From positions 55,864 through 119,863 of the forward strand of contig REDA01000046.1 in NCBI GenBank assembly GCA_007693745.1: DNA of 64,000 nt, written 5' to 3'. Origin of the DNA: Balneolaceae bacterium. GTDB lineage: Bacteria > Bacteroidota > Rhodothermia > Balneolales > Balneolaceae. The notes beneath the pieces are model-generated. The model was not told the DNA's origin. It did no database searches and saw only the letters and a program-made list of their open reading frames with translations. How positions within the stretch are numbered: position 1 is the first letter of the stretch; the number at the start of each line of letters is the position of its first letter. Position numbers and translations under genes: made by a program. Shown here one piece after another: positions 37,590-46,844 of this stretch.

Positions 37590-37608
37590 TCTTCAGAAGC
37601 AGTTTTTT
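37582..37608 (+). terminator. Rho-independent terminator
   Basis: A perfect 8 bp stem (GCTTCTGA / TCAGAAGC) with a TCT loop, followed after AG by six T. The TGA of the isomerase gene lies within the left arm. Confidence 0.8.
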
Positions 37609-37614
37609 GCGTTC

Positions 37615-37664
37615 AAAACCTGCGGTTGTCATCTCTCCGGAGTTGGCATAAGCAGGTTTTTTTA
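37615..37664 (+). terminator. Second, longer hairpin with T-run
   Basis: AAACCTGC and GCAGGTTT pair across a 28-base loop and are followed by TTTTATT, directly after the first terminator and before the GntR gene. It may be a backup terminator or a leader structure. Confidence 0.5.
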
Positions 37665-37692
37665 TTGGATTCAGTAAGTACTGTTTATATTC

Positions 37693-38586
37693 ATGCAACA
37701 CTCCGCAAGCCATATTGCCGACCGCATTCGCCTGATGATTGCGACCAAACAGTTTCAGGTGGGAGAAACCCTCCCTTCAACCCGTGTGCTCGGTAAACAG
37801 CTCGGAACCAGTTTTCATACCGTTCGCAAAGCATATCATCAGCTTGCCACCGAGGGTCTGATTAAAAGTGAAAAAGGACGCGGTTTTTTGATTATGAGAC
37901 AGAGCACGCTGCTCGACAAGTCTGAGCGTCTTGAACTGGGCGCAACACGAATTCGAAAACTACTTGAAGAGCTGATCGGGTATGGTCTTGACGAAGCAGA
38001 GGCGGAGGCAATTTTTGAAGAACAGGTCAGTTTTATGGAGTGGCCCGAACGTATTCAGAGTATTGCGACGGTGGGCGAAACACTTGAACTCGCGCGGCTG
38101 CTGGCAGATTCGATAAAAGAACAGATCGGAGTAAAAAGCACAGCTGTTGAAGCATCCGATTTTGATGAAATAACCCGTCACGACGCACTTTTTGTTCCGA
38201 TTCAGCTGATCAATCAGTTCCGCTCACTTGGTGAATCTCTCCGGATCCTGCCGGTTGTTTTTCATTACGACGCTGATGTGTTGCTCTCGATCATGGATCG
38301 GGCCGGACTGGATGCGATTGGACTTGTGACCTCAGAAGAGGATTCTATCCCAAAAATTATATCGGAACTGAAATCTCTGATGCAGTATGAAGGGGCCTTC
38401 GTAGCCGGCGCCACCTACGGAAAATCACTGCCTCTGTTTGTGAGAAATGTGGATCTGGTTGTCTATACACCGGCGAGTGCACGGCTGGTGGAATCCAGAA
38501 TTGCCGAAAAAAACAGGATTAAACTGGAGTATATCATCTCCGAGAGAAGTGCCGAAATGATCCGGTCTGAACTGTGGGATCAGTAA
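37693..38586 (+). CDS. GntR family transcriptional regulator
   Basis: 297-residue DNA-binding regulator. The N-terminal winged helix (about 1-70) has VGETLPSTRVLGKQLGTS and FHTVRKAYHQLATEGLIKSE with the GRGFLI wing. The C-terminal part (about 90-297) is not an obvious UTRA, FCD or aminotransferase domain; it has a helix-rich linker and an alternating alpha/beta segment resembling a periplasmic-binding-like ligand domain. Ligand and target are unknown. The neighbouring exported isomerase is a possible target but a terminator separates them. The helicase gene follows 42 bp downstream. Confidence 0.87.
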   Translation: MQHSASHIADRIRLMIATKQFQVGETLPSTRVLGKQLGTSFHTVRKAYHQLATEGLIKSEKGRGFLIMRQSTLLDKSERLELGATRIRKLLEELIGYGLDEAEAEAIFEEQVSFMEWPERIQSIATVGETLELARLLADSIKEQIGVKSTAVEASDFDEITRHDALFVPIQLINQFRSLGESLRILPVVFHYDADVLLSIMDRAGLDAIGLVTSEEDSIPKIISELKSLMQYEGAFVAGATYGKSLPLFVRNVDLVVYTPASARLVESRIAEKNRIKLEYIISERSAEMIRSELWDQ

Positions 38587-38628
38587 GGATCGTGCGGTTT
38601 TTGGATCATAGGGTTTGAGGCAGGTATT

Positions 38629-40560
38629 ATGAATATGGAAAATCTGTTTAAACAGGCAATTGCGGCACTTGAAGCCGAAATCGATACGGTTCGGAAGAAA
38701 CCTTCAACCGAAACACTCTTTCTTGGCAAACGAATGGCAAACGCTGAAGGTGACGGAACAGCCTATCAGTTCGAATGTCACAATCCCTCCGTCCGTTTTG
38801 CTGAGGAGATTCAGACCACGGTGGCAGGAACTCTCATGAAGGCTGTACCGGTCTCTTTTGATGAGAAGAAACTGGTGCTTCGAATGGATAAGGATCTCGG
38901 CAACCTGATCGAAGAAGCAGAGCTGGAATGGGAAAATGATTTTGTTCTGAAACGGACACAATCGCAGTTGATGAAACTGCAGGGTGAGGAGAGCACATTT
39001 TTAAGGCGCATTGAGAGACTTTTCCGGCCTGATGCTGATTCGCTCCAGACTGAAGATGAACCGGAGCATGACGGCATGAGAAATGAAGCGCAACTGAGCG
39101 CGATCCGAAAAGCGATGAAGTGCCGCACTCTTTTTATCTGGGGTCCTCCGGGAACGGGCAAGACAGATACACTCGGTTATATCATTGCCAACTATCTGAT
39201 TAAAGGGAAAAAAGTCCTGTTTGCCTCAAACACCAATCGCGCTGTGGATATCGGTTTTTTGAGTGCACTGAATGCCCTTGTTCAGATCAATAAGCCGATG
39301 TCTCCTCAGCTATTTACCCGATTCGGGGAATCGGCTTTGGATGACGAGCTGCTTGATATTCATAATTTTGACAGGCAGAATGAAAAACTGACTGAGCAGA
39401 AAAAAAATGAATCAGCTCCCTGGATTCAGCTTCTCGAAAAGAGGGAAAAAGCACTGCGGGCCGTCAAGAAACGTTTTGAGCAGGGGAAAAGTCCAACTCC
39501 GAACCAGGAACTGGAATTAAAACTGATCGAACAAAAAATAGAGGATGCAGGCGGCCTGGAAGAACTGGAAGAGAATCTTGCCGAACTATCCAGTGTAAAT
39601 GAGCGCAAGGAGCTGTGGAGGAAGAGATTGGTGGCTACCACTCTTGCCAAAGTCTGTACTTCCGATCTTTTTCATGATCTTGATTTTGATGCCGTTGTTG
39701 TGGACGAAAGTTCCATGGCAAACCTTCCTTATATGATGGTTCTGGCAGCACACGCCAAGTGGCATCTGGTAGTGGTAGGCGATCCCATGCAGCTCCCGCC
39801 GATCGCATTGACAGACAACAGAGAGGCACGGGACTATCTTGAACGGGATATTTTTACAACGGTGGCAAATGCTGAAACCGGAGAAGAACTTTTTGGCTGG
39901 CATGACCGGAATCCGGAATTCACCTCTTTTTTTGATACTCAGTATCGACTGGAATCGTCTCTTGCCGATATCATCAGTACTGTTTTTTATGAGGGCAGGT
40001 TGAAATCGGGGAAAACTGACAGACTGCCTCTGCAAAACGGTGAGGCCGCTACATCCTATCATCTGGTGAACAGCGCTCCCTACAGACCGATACTGGAGCA
40101 AAAACCGGGGGAAAAGGGCTTCAGGCCCGTGAACCTTGTACACCAGCAGATCCTCGAAAAACTGGTAACCAATCTCGGGAAACGGGGAATTTCCATGGAT
40201 CAGATCGGTATAATCGTGCCTTTCAGAAATGTTGTCTATGATATTCGAAACAGGCTCTATCAGGCCGGTTTTCGTGATGTGGAAGTGGGGACAATTCACA
40301 CATTTCAGGGACGTGAAAAGGAGTATATCCTGTTTGATACTGTGATGAGCGCTGAACTTCAGAATGGAAAAGAGCGGCACTACTCTGTAAGGCCGCTGGA
40401 TGAGGAAAAAAACGGTTTGTCCGTACCCCGATTACTGAATGTGGCCTTTTCCCGAAGCAGCCGGGAACTTGTGGTCATTGCAGATATGAATCATATCCGA
40501 AGAATCTACGGGAATAAATTTTTGGGAAGGCTTCTGGAACGGATGAAAAGCCCGAAATGA
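38629..40560 (+). CDS. SF1 helicase (Upf1/SMUBP-like AAA_11-AAA_12)
   Basis: 643-residue superfamily 1B-type helicase. Walker A GPPGTGKT is at 172-179, Walker B VVVDESSMANLPY near 352, motif III VVVGDPMQLPPIAL near 383, TQYRLESSLADIIS in motif IV, and the C-terminal lobe has VGTIHTFQGREKEYILFDTV and LLNVAFSRSSRELVVIAD. Between the lobes lies a charged coiled-coil insert (about 250-330). The N-terminal 150 residues are unique and may bind nucleic acid. It could act on DNA or RNA. It is convergent with hemF; possibly co-transcribed with the GntR gene. Confidence 0.9.
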   Translation: MNMENLFKQAIAALEAEIDTVRKKPSTETLFLGKRMANAEGDGTAYQFECHNPSVRFAEEIQTTVAGTLMKAVPVSFDEKKLVLRMDKDLGNLIEEAELEWENDFVLKRTQSQLMKLQGEESTFLRRIERLFRPDADSLQTEDEPEHDGMRNEAQLSAIRKAMKCRTLFIWGPPGTGKTDTLGYIIANYLIKGKKVLFASNTNRAVDIGFLSALNALVQINKPMSPQLFTRFGESALDDELLDIHNFDRQNEKLTEQKKNESAPWIQLLEKREKALRAVKKRFEQGKSPTPNQELELKLIEQKIEDAGGLEELEENLAELSSVNERKELWRKRLVATTLAKVCTSDLFHDLDFDAVVVDESSMANLPYMMVLAAHAKWHLVVVGDPMQLPPIALTDNREARDYLERDIFTTVANAETGEELFGWHDRNPEFTSFFDTQYRLESSLADIISTVFYEGRLKSGKTDRLPLQNGEAATSYHLVNSAPYRPILEQKPGEKGFRPVNLVHQQILEKLVTNLGKRGISMDQIGIIVPFRNVVYDIRNRLYQAGFRDVEVGTIHTFQGREKEYILFDTVMSAELQNGKERHYSVRPLDEEKNGLSVPRLLNVAFSRSSRELVVIADMNHIRRIYGNKFLGRLLERMKSPK

Positions 40561-40565
40561 GTCCT

Positions 40566-40581
40566 GTGAACGTTCGTTCAC
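40566..40581. terminator. Short hairpin between convergent helicase and hemF genes
   Basis: GTGAAC-GTTC-GTTCAC forms a 6 bp stem with a 4-base loop shortly after the helicase stop. No T-run follows. A terminator role is weakly supported. Confidence 0.25.
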
Positions 40582-40636
40582 CTGATATCCTGGCTATCAG
40601 ACTTTCACTGCTGGAAAAGCGATTGGATACTGCTCT

Positions 40637-41569
40637 TTATGAGACCCACTCCCTCGGGTTTTTCAACACCTCTGTAAGTTCTGCCTCCGGACTCCCGGGC
40701 AGAGGTTGAACGTTATAATCCCATCGTACTTTTGGCGGCAGGCTCATCAGAATTGATTCTATCCGTCCGTTGGTTTTGAGCCCGAAAAGAGTCCCCCGAT
40801 CGTGAATCAGATTAAATTCCACATAGCGTCCGCGCCGGATTTCCTGCCACTCGCGCTGTTCAGCACTCCAGCTCTCCTGCATCCTTTTTTCCACAATGGG
40901 CAGGTAAGCGGGGAGAAAGGCACTGCCGGCATCGGTAGTGAAATCGAACCACTGCTGCAGGCTTTTCTGCTCATTTTGCTTCAGATAGTCGAAGAAGAGG
41001 CCGCCAATTCCCCGTGCTTCACCGCGGTGTGTATTGAAGAAATAGTCGTCGCACTGTTTTTTGAATCGGGGATAGAGATCACTTCCATGGCGATCGCAGG
41101 TTGTTTTCAGGGTTTTGTGAAAGTGAATGGCATCATCTTCCCGTAAATAGTAGGGGGTCAGATCGGCTCCGCCTCCGAACCATGCATCCACAGGCGCACT
41201 GTTTCCGCTGTTACCAAAGAGTTCAAAATAGCGGAAATTGGCATGTACGGTGGGTACCATCGGACTTTCAGGATGTATCACAAGGGATATTCCGCCGGCC
41301 CAGAACGTCCCATGATCTGTTTTAAAATGGTTTTTGATCAGTTCGGGAAGTTCACCATGTACTGCAGAAACATTCACACCCCCTTTCTCGAACAGAGCGC
41401 CATTTTCAATCACGCGGGTGCGGCCTCCTCCTCCGCCATCCCGTTTCCAGAGATCTTCCCGGAATCGGGCTTTTCCATCCAGTTTTTCGAGTTCTGTGCA
41501 GATCGTATCCTGAAGGGTCTCAATATAGTTTGTGAATGTTTTTCGAAACATGGGGGTGTTTTTTAACAT
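40637..41569 (-). CDS. hemF: Oxygen-dependent coproporphyrinogen III oxidase
   Basis: Converts coproporphyrinogen III to protoporphyrinogen IX with O2 in the cytoplasm. 310 residues with KRDGGGGGRTRVIENG, SAVHGELP, HANFRYFELFG, WFGGGADLTPYYL, DDYFFNTHRGEARGIGGLFFD split as DDYFFNTHRGEARG and IGGLFFDYL, RRGRYVEFNLIHDRGT and SLPPKVRWDYNV, all HemF hallmarks. It is the last gene of the leftward hem operon, 68 bp after hemE. Use of the O2-dependent enzyme fits an aerobic lifestyle. No HemN is in the window. Confidence 0.96.
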   Translation of the reverse strand: MLKNTPMFRKTFTNYIETLQDTICTELEKLDGKARFREDLWKRDGGGGGRTRVIENGALFEKGGVNVSAVHGELPELIKNHFKTDHGTFWAGGISLVIHPESPMVPTVHANFRYFELFGNSGNSAPVDAWFGGGADLTPYYLREDDAIHFHKTLKTTCDRHGSDLYPRFKKQCDDYFFNTHRGEARGIGGLFFDYLKQNEQKSLQQWFDFTTDAGSAFLPAYLPIVEKRMQESWSAEQREWQEIRRGRYVEFNLIHDRGTLFGLKTNGRIESILMSLPPKVRWDYNVQPLPGSPEAELTEVLKNPREWVS

Positions 41570-41637
41570 TTATTTAACAGGTTACAATAGATCAGCACTA
41601 TGTAATACTGCTCTTTTTACAGGGATTTTAAATCTGC

Positions 41638-42696
41638 TCACCTGCTATCCGGGCTGCGGTACTCCTTTACAGCATTGACGAATGCTCTGGCATGATCCAC
41701 GGGTATATGGGGAAGAATGCCGTGACCCAGGTTAGCAATGTATCCCTGAACCCCGAAACGATCGATCATCCTGCGGGTCATCTGTTCAATTTCTGCGGGA
41801 GGAGCCAGCAGATGTGACGGATCAAAATTTCCCTGCAGGGATACCCTACCGGCAGTTTTCTCCCTTGCAAATTCTGGCGAGAGGGTCCAGTCGACACCCA
41901 GTGCAGCAGCACCGCTCTTGAAGGCAAGCCGCTCCAGGGCGTACCATGCACCCTTGGCAAAGAGAATCACAGGCACCTCTTTAACAGACGCCGTAATCTC
42001 AATCAGTGAGGGCAGCGCCCATTGATTGAAGTCGTCGGGGCTCAGCAGCCCGGCCCAGGAGTCGAATACCTGAACAGCCTGCGCACCGGCAGCCACCTGC
42101 GCGGCCAGATAATCGATGGTGGCGCGGGTCAGCTCTTTGATCAGATGAGCCGATGCATCAGGGTACTGGTAGAGAAAAGATTTGGCCCGGTCGAAGGTTT
42201 TGGATCCTTCTCCCTGTACCATATAGCAAAAGAGTGTCCAGGGAGCTCCTGCAAATCCGATCAGGGGTACCCGGCCGTTCAGCTCCTTTCGGGTAAGGGT
42301 GATGGCATCCATCACATAGTGGAGTTTTTCGGCAATGTCTTCTGCAAAAACCGAAAAAGCATCATCTTCTGTTTCAATCCGGTTACCCATAACGGGTCCG
42401 CGGCCGGGGATCATCTGCACATCGATGCCGAGAGCCTGGGGTACGGTGAGGATATCCGAAAAAATGATCGCTGCATCGGGCTCGAGTTCATCAATTGGCT
42501 GAAGAGTGATTTCACAGGCCAGCTCCGGGGTTTCTACCCGCTCGAAAAAACTGTATTTTCGCCGCAGTTCCATGTACTGAGGCAGATATCTCCCGGCTTG
42601 CCTCATCATCCAGACAGGGGGGCGTTCCACGGGTTCGCCGCGTAATGCACGCAGAAAAAGATCATTTTTCAGTTCGGGAAAAGTTTGATTACTCAT
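41638..42696 (-). CDS. hemE: Uroporphyrinogen decarboxylase
   Basis: Decarboxylates uroporphyrinogen III to coproporphyrinogen III. 352 residues. Active-site motifs are PVWMMRQAGRYLPQY near residue 27 (the R-x-x-x-R pair and Gln), PDAAIIFSDILTVPQALG with the key Asp, IGFAGAPWTLFCYMVQG, VQVFDSWAGLLSP and NLGHGILPHIPVDH. Everything expected is present. It lies 8 bp downstream of hemD, implying tight co-transcription. Confidence 0.97.
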   Translation of the reverse strand: MSNQTFPELKNDLFLRALRGEPVERPPVWMMRQAGRYLPQYMELRRKYSFFERVETPELACEITLQPIDELEPDAAIIFSDILTVPQALGIDVQMIPGRGPVMGNRIETEDDAFSVFAEDIAEKLHYVMDAITLTRKELNGRVPLIGFAGAPWTLFCYMVQGEGSKTFDRAKSFLYQYPDASAHLIKELTRATIDYLAAQVAAGAQAVQVFDSWAGLLSPDDFNQWALPSLIEITASVKEVPVILFAKGAWYALERLAFKSGAAALGVDWTLSPEFAREKTAGRVSLQGNFDPSHLLAPPAEIEQMTRRMIDRFGVQGYIANLGHGILPHIPVDHARAFVNAVKEYRSPDSR

Positions 42697-42704
42697 GGTA
42701 GCAT

Positions 42705-43454
42705 TCAGTTAAATCGTTGTAATGAGAGAATCTGTGCAGTAAAATGAAGAAATTGTTCACTATTGGCTTCCGGACTGATATGCACGGTCCGGGCTGTTTC
42801 AGCGCTTAACTCCTCGCCGGTGGTATGGCCGATCGCAAAGAGTTCGGCCGACTGATGGGCGGGATGTTCAAAACCGCCGCTTTTTCGGAAGGATTCGATA
42901 GCACTCGGACTATAAAAGAGCACTGCGTCTTTCTGTACAGAATTAAATTGCATCTTTAGCAGGCGGGTCTGATAGACAACCACATCCCGCACGTCTATTT
43001 CCGATCCCTCCAGAAACTGACGGAACTCATTCCGGCGCCGGTTTCCGCAGAGATGCAGCACTCCGGGTTTTCCCGTAAAAGAACCGGTCAGCAGATCGTT
43101 TGCAATCTTTTTAGCGAGCCCCGTCCCGTCAGACTGATCGGGTAGCAGGGGTTCACAGCCAAGAAGTTGCAGTTCGGAAGCCGTCTTTTCCCCGACAGCA
43201 TACACTCTCTTCTTTTTCAGAAGCTCCCTGCTGTTGCCGGCACAGGATTTCAGTGCAATAACAGCATTGCGGCTGGTAAATGCGAGAATGGGATAATCCG
43301 GATGCTGAAGAAGAGCTTCCAGACCGGCCCACTCTTTCCTGGATTCGGTTACTATGGCAGGTTGAACATGAGTGTCCAGCCCCAGGCTTTCTGCCAGTTG
43401 CAGCTGTTCGTCACTCAGTGGACGGGTGATCAATATCTGAAATTTTTTTTGCAA
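42705..43454 (-). CDS. hemD: Uroporphyrinogen-III synthase
   Basis: Closes and inverts hydroxymethylbilane to uroporphyrinogen III. 249 residues, a poorly conserved family. Visible are ITRPLSDEQLQLAESLGLD at the N-terminus, LAFTSRNAVIALK, KKRVYAVGEKTASELQLLG, VLHLCGNRRRNEFRQFL, VVVYQTRLLKM and AVLFYSPSAIESFRKSGG, the alternating two-domain pattern of HemD. The position between hemC (17 bp upstream) and hemE (8 bp downstream) supports the call strongly. Confidence 0.93.
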   Translation of the reverse strand: MQKKFQILITRPLSDEQLQLAESLGLDTHVQPAIVTESRKEWAGLEALLQHPDYPILAFTSRNAVIALKSCAGNSRELLKKKRVYAVGEKTASELQLLGCEPLLPDQSDGTGLAKKIANDLLTGSFTGKPGVLHLCGNRRRNEFRQFLEGSEIDVRDVVVYQTRLLKMQFNSVQKDAVLFYSPSAIESFRKSGGFEHPAHQSAELFAIGHTTGEELSAETARTVHISPEANSEQFLHFTAQILSLQRFN

Positions 43455-43471
43455 ATCTGATGGACAAAATT

Positions 43472-44386
43472 CTATTTACGAAGATCTTCTATCAGCCGCG
43501 ACGCTCCCTGTGCAAGTAATCGGGTAGCGGCCAGTCGTCCTAACTGAGCCGACTGATCAACGGGTCCGCTGAGCTCAATATCGTACTGCAGGGTTCCGTC
43601 AATCGTGAGCGCCACAGCGCTAAGAGTCACCTCTTTCCCGTTCATCCAGGCGTGTGCACCCACAGGAGCACTGCAGCCGGCTTCCATTTCGTTGAGAAGG
43701 TCACGTTCCAGTCGGGTACAGAACTCGGTTTCGGGATCATTCAATGGTGCGGTGATACGGCGCAGCTCTGTCTCATCATCGCGAAGCATCACCGCGACAG
43801 CTCCCTGCGCGGGAGCAGGCACCATCCAGTCGAGATAGAGGGAGATATGACGATGGAGCCGGATTCGATGGAGTCCTGCAGCAGCAAAAATTGCACCGTT
43901 CCAGCCGATCTCTTCCACCTTGCGAAGCCGGGTGTTTACGTTGCCACGGATGTTCGGGATCGAGTGAAGGGGATACCGGTGAAGCCACTGTGCCTTTCGG
44001 CGATTACTGCTGGTTGCCACTTCTGCGCGCAAATGATCATCCTCCAGAAATGCGGTACCCCGTGGAGCAACCAGGCAGTCGCGCGGATCGTCCCGTTTCA
44101 GTACAGCTGAAACGGAAAGAGGAAGGGGGTTCACCGTGGGCAGGTCCTTGTAGGAGTGAACAGCCAGATCAATCTCACGGTTCAGCAGGGCTTCATCCAG
44201 TGCTTTTGTAAATACACCTTTGCCTCCCATTTCCGGCAGCGGGGTCGTCAGATCCAGGTCGCCCATGGATTTCACCGGAATAAGTTCAGTCCGGAATCCG
44301 AGGTTTTGCAGCTGACCTGCCACGGTTTCCGCTTGCCAGAGTGCGAGCTCACTGTCTCTGGTTCCGATGCGGATGGGGTTATTCAT
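43472..44386 (-). CDS. hemC: Hydroxymethylbilane synthase (porphobilinogen deaminase)
   Basis: Polymerises four porphobilinogens. 304 residues with IGTRDSELALWQAE at the N-terminus, KGVFTKALDEALL, DLAVHSYKDLPT with the catalytic Asp, TSSNRRKAQWLHRYP, NIRGNVNTRLRKV, and EAGCSAPVGAHAW holding the dipyrromethane cofactor cysteine (C238). The substrate comes from HemB, which is not encoded in this window. Its start overlaps the hemA end by 8 bp, indicating translational coupling. Confidence 0.97.
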   Translation of the reverse strand: MNNPIRIGTRDSELALWQAETVAGQLQNLGFRTELIPVKSMGDLDLTTPLPEMGGKGVFTKALDEALLNREIDLAVHSYKDLPTVNPLPLSVSAVLKRDDPRDCLVAPRGTAFLEDDHLRAEVATSSNRRKAQWLHRYPLHSIPNIRGNVNTRLRKVEEIGWNGAIFAAAGLHRIRLHRHISLYLDWMVPAPAQGAVAVMLRDDETELRRITAPLNDPETEFCTRLERDLLNEMEAGCSAPVGAHAWMNGKEVTLSAVALTIDGTLQYDIELSGPVDQSAQLGRLAATRLLAQGASRLIEDLRK

Positions 44387-45638
44387 TCTCTTTCAGAGCC
44401 TCCAGCTTGAACATCACCTTCACCATTTCAGCTACTTCCTCGGATTGATGGTGATCCCTAAGATGCTCAATACTGTATGCAGCAAGCTTGTTTACGATCC
44501 TGCGAGTAAGATTGTCGATTTTATCAAAATCGCTGGTATCGATTTTATTCCGGAAATAGTTCAGTTCGTTTTCACGGATCGACTCAAATTTTCGGGTGAG
44601 AGCCTTAATGGTTGGAACCACCCGCTGTTCGTTCAGCCAGAGCATGAAAGAAGAAATTTCATCTTCGATGATATTCTTGACTAACGGCACCTCTTTTTCT
44701 CTCTTTTTATAGGCTTCATCGGTCACATCACTCAGCATATCCATGTTGGCGACATCCACAAAATCGAGGGAAGCGACTTTCGGATCGATGTTACGCGGAA
44801 CGGAAAGATCGAGCATCACCTTAAACTTGGGTGATTCGATAGACGGAATCATATGTTCCGGACGGATGACGGGTTCCGAAGCGCCGGTGGCGACGATAAT
44901 CAGGTCGGCATCCGCAATCTGCTGCGGCAGCTGCTCCATGTCGGCCACTTCCAGATTAAATTTCCCGGCAACAAATTCGGCCCTGTCGCGCGACCGGTTG
45001 ATCAGCGTCAGTTTGCTGGCACCCAGATTCACCAGGTTTTTGCAGGTTACCTTACCGATTTTTCCGGTGCCGACAAGCAGGATATTTTTACTTACCAGAT
45101 TGTCGAAGGTCTGCATCGCAAATTTGACTGCAGCATAGGCGACGGTGGCTGCGCCATGCCCCAGGGAAGTTTCATTTCGGGAGCGTTTGTGTGCCCGGAA
45201 CAGATGCTGAATCAGCCGGTGCATCTCACCGGATACCATACCCCTTGAGGCAGAAAATTCATATCCTTCCTTTACCTGCTTTACAATCTGGAGATCTCCG
45301 AGAATTTGTGAATCCAGACCTGTAGCCACACTAAAGAGATGCCTTACAGCACGTTCACCCTCCAGCTCAAAACCGTAGCTGTGAAACTCATCCAGTGTGC
45401 CGTGGCTGTAGGTGGTGAGTAAGCGGATCAGCTCTTTGGTAGAAGCGCCCAGGGCAAAAATTTCAGTCCGGTTGCAGGTGGATACGATAAAAAGACTGCG
45501 GATTCCCTCTCTTTCTGCGCCCTCAAGAAGCAGCGACATACAGTCGGAATTGAGGCTGAATTTCTCGCGTATCTCTACAGGGGCATCCCAGTGAGTGATG
45601 CCGATTGCAGTAAAGTCCTGAAATGTAGGATGTAGCAT
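44379..45638 (-). CDS. hemA: Glutamyl-tRNA reductase
   Basis: First committed step of the C5 pathway: reduces glutamyl-tRNA to glutamate-1-semialdehyde. 419 residues with the catalytic cysteine C55 in STCNRTEIFA, QILGDLQIVKQVKEGYE, HRLIQHLFRAHKRSRNET, NADPH site VGTGKIGKVTCKNL near 190, DLSVPRNIDP and a C-terminal dimerisation helix. hemL, needed for the next step, is not here. The gene lies 3 bp after hemH within the operon. Confidence 0.97.
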   Translation of the reverse strand: MLHPTFQDFTAIGITHWDAPVEIREKFSLNSDCMSLLLEGAEREGIRSLFIVSTCNRTEIFALGASTKELIRLLTTYSHGTLDEFHSYGFELEGERAVRHLFSVATGLDSQILGDLQIVKQVKEGYEFSASRGMVSGEMHRLIQHLFRAHKRSRNETSLGHGAATVAYAAVKFAMQTFDNLVSKNILLVGTGKIGKVTCKNLVNLGASKLTLINRSRDRAEFVAGKFNLEVADMEQLPQQIADADLIIVATGASEPVIRPEHMIPSIESPKFKVMLDLSVPRNIDPKVASLDFVDVANMDMLSDVTDEAYKKREKEVPLVKNIIEDEISSFMLWLNEQRVVPTIKALTRKFESIRENELNYFRNKIDTSDFDKIDNLTRRIVNKLAAYSIEHLRDHHQSEEVAEMVKVMFKLEALKENE

Positions 45639-45641
45639 CCC

Positions 45642-46760
45642 TTATGCAGTTACATCAGTTTTTGTTTCCTTTTTATCCCACTGTATGGCCGATGCCGGTA
45701 TCTCATGGCGCAGGCAGTTCAGTGCTTCCTCTGCAAGAGCGCGAATGTAGTCCGGATGATCATTCAGTCCTTTCATCACCGTGTAATTCTCAAATTCAAA
45801 TCCTTCTTCCTCCATATCCTCAACGAGTTCCACGCCAAGCTCATACAGAGTTTCGATATGATCTGTGACAAAAGCAATGGGAACCATCAGGAAATTTTTG
45901 ATTCCGTATTCGAGATGGCGCTCCACCAGCTCCTCCGTATTGGGTTGAGTCCATTTTTGCGGCCCCACACGGGACTGGAAACTGAGCCAGTACGGATTCT
46001 TTTCAGTTCGGCGTGCCATGACCGCCTCCATCGTCTCTTTGATCTCTACAGTGTAGGGGTCACCGCTTCGCACTTCAAGCAGGGGTGTTCCGTGTGCACT
46101 GAAAATAAAATGGGTTTTCCGCTTTGTATCCTCATCCATTTCTGCCATAGCCTCATCAATGCGGCTGTTGACGGAGTTGAGGTAACTCTCATTGAGGTAG
46201 TAGTTTTTAACGTGAAACTCCTTCCAGGGCTTCTTGCCACCCTCGAATTTTTTGTTCAACACCTCTTCCCAATCCCGGAAGCTGCTGCCGGTGGTGGTCC
46301 AGGAAAACTGGGGATAGAGCGGCATCAGGATGGTGTGTGTGATTCCGTCGTTTACCATGTCTTCCATTACGGTCTCTGCAAAAGGGAGCCAGTAACGCAT
46401 ACAGGTGTACACCTGTACCTCATGTTCCGGGAGAATGGTCTTAAAATATTTTTCAAGACTGCGCCGCTGCAGTTCTGTAAGTCCGTTAATGGGTGAACAG
46501 CAGTCTGATACCACTCTGTTTTTACGGTTGAAGCAGTGCTTGCTTCCGGTGCAGCCCTTGGGACAGCCGTTAATTTCCTTGTAATCCTTGGCTACATTTG
46601 GAGCTCTGAATTTGGAGATCACATTGGCAAAAAGCTTTTGTCCCCATCCGCCGCCAAGTTTGATGATATCCTCATCACTGAAGAGGTTCTTTAAAAAAAT
46701 TCGCACATTGTCTTCATGTGTGGGACCTCCTAAGTTCATTAAAACAATGCCAATTTTCAT
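45642..46760 (-). CDS. hemH: Ferrochelatase with cysteine-rich insertion
   Basis: Inserts Fe2+ into protoporphyrin IX (or coproporphyrin). 372 residues, first gene of the hem operon. Family motifs are VLMNLGGPTHEDNVRIFL, YTCMRYWLPFAETVMEDM, LMPLYPQFSWTTTGSSF, FIFSAHGTPL with the catalytic His, SRVGPQKWTQP and PIAFVTDHIETLYEL. Between YKEI (residue 63) and SPINGLT (about 89) is a roughly 24-residue insertion with five cysteines, C66, C70, C76, C87 and C88, where most bacterial enzymes have only IGGGSPL. This could ligate an iron-sulfur cluster. A protoporphyrin substrate is likely because HemF makes protoporphyrinogen. Confidence 0.95.
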   Translation of the reverse strand: MKIGIVLMNLGGPTHEDNVRIFLKNLFSDEDIIKLGGGWGQKLFANVISKFRAPNVAKDYKEINGCPKGCTGSKHCFNRKNRVVSDCCSPINGLTELQRRSLEKYFKTILPEHEVQVYTCMRYWLPFAETVMEDMVNDGITHTILMPLYPQFSWTTTGSSFRDWEEVLNKKFEGGKKPWKEFHVKNYYLNESYLNSVNSRIDEAMAEMDEDTKRKTHFIFSAHGTPLLEVRSGDPYTVEIKETMEAVMARRTEKNPYWLSFQSRVGPQKWTQPNTEELVERHLEYGIKNFLMVPIAFVTDHIETLYELGVELVEDMEEEGFEFENYTVMKGLNDHPDYIRALAEEALNCLRHEIPASAIQWDKKETKTDVTA

Positions 46761-46844
46761 AAAAGAGAGAGAAATTTTCGGGGGTTGGTATTCAATTTTG
46801 AAAAAAACCGTTTTAATATGAAGCGAACGTGAAGAGAAATCAAC

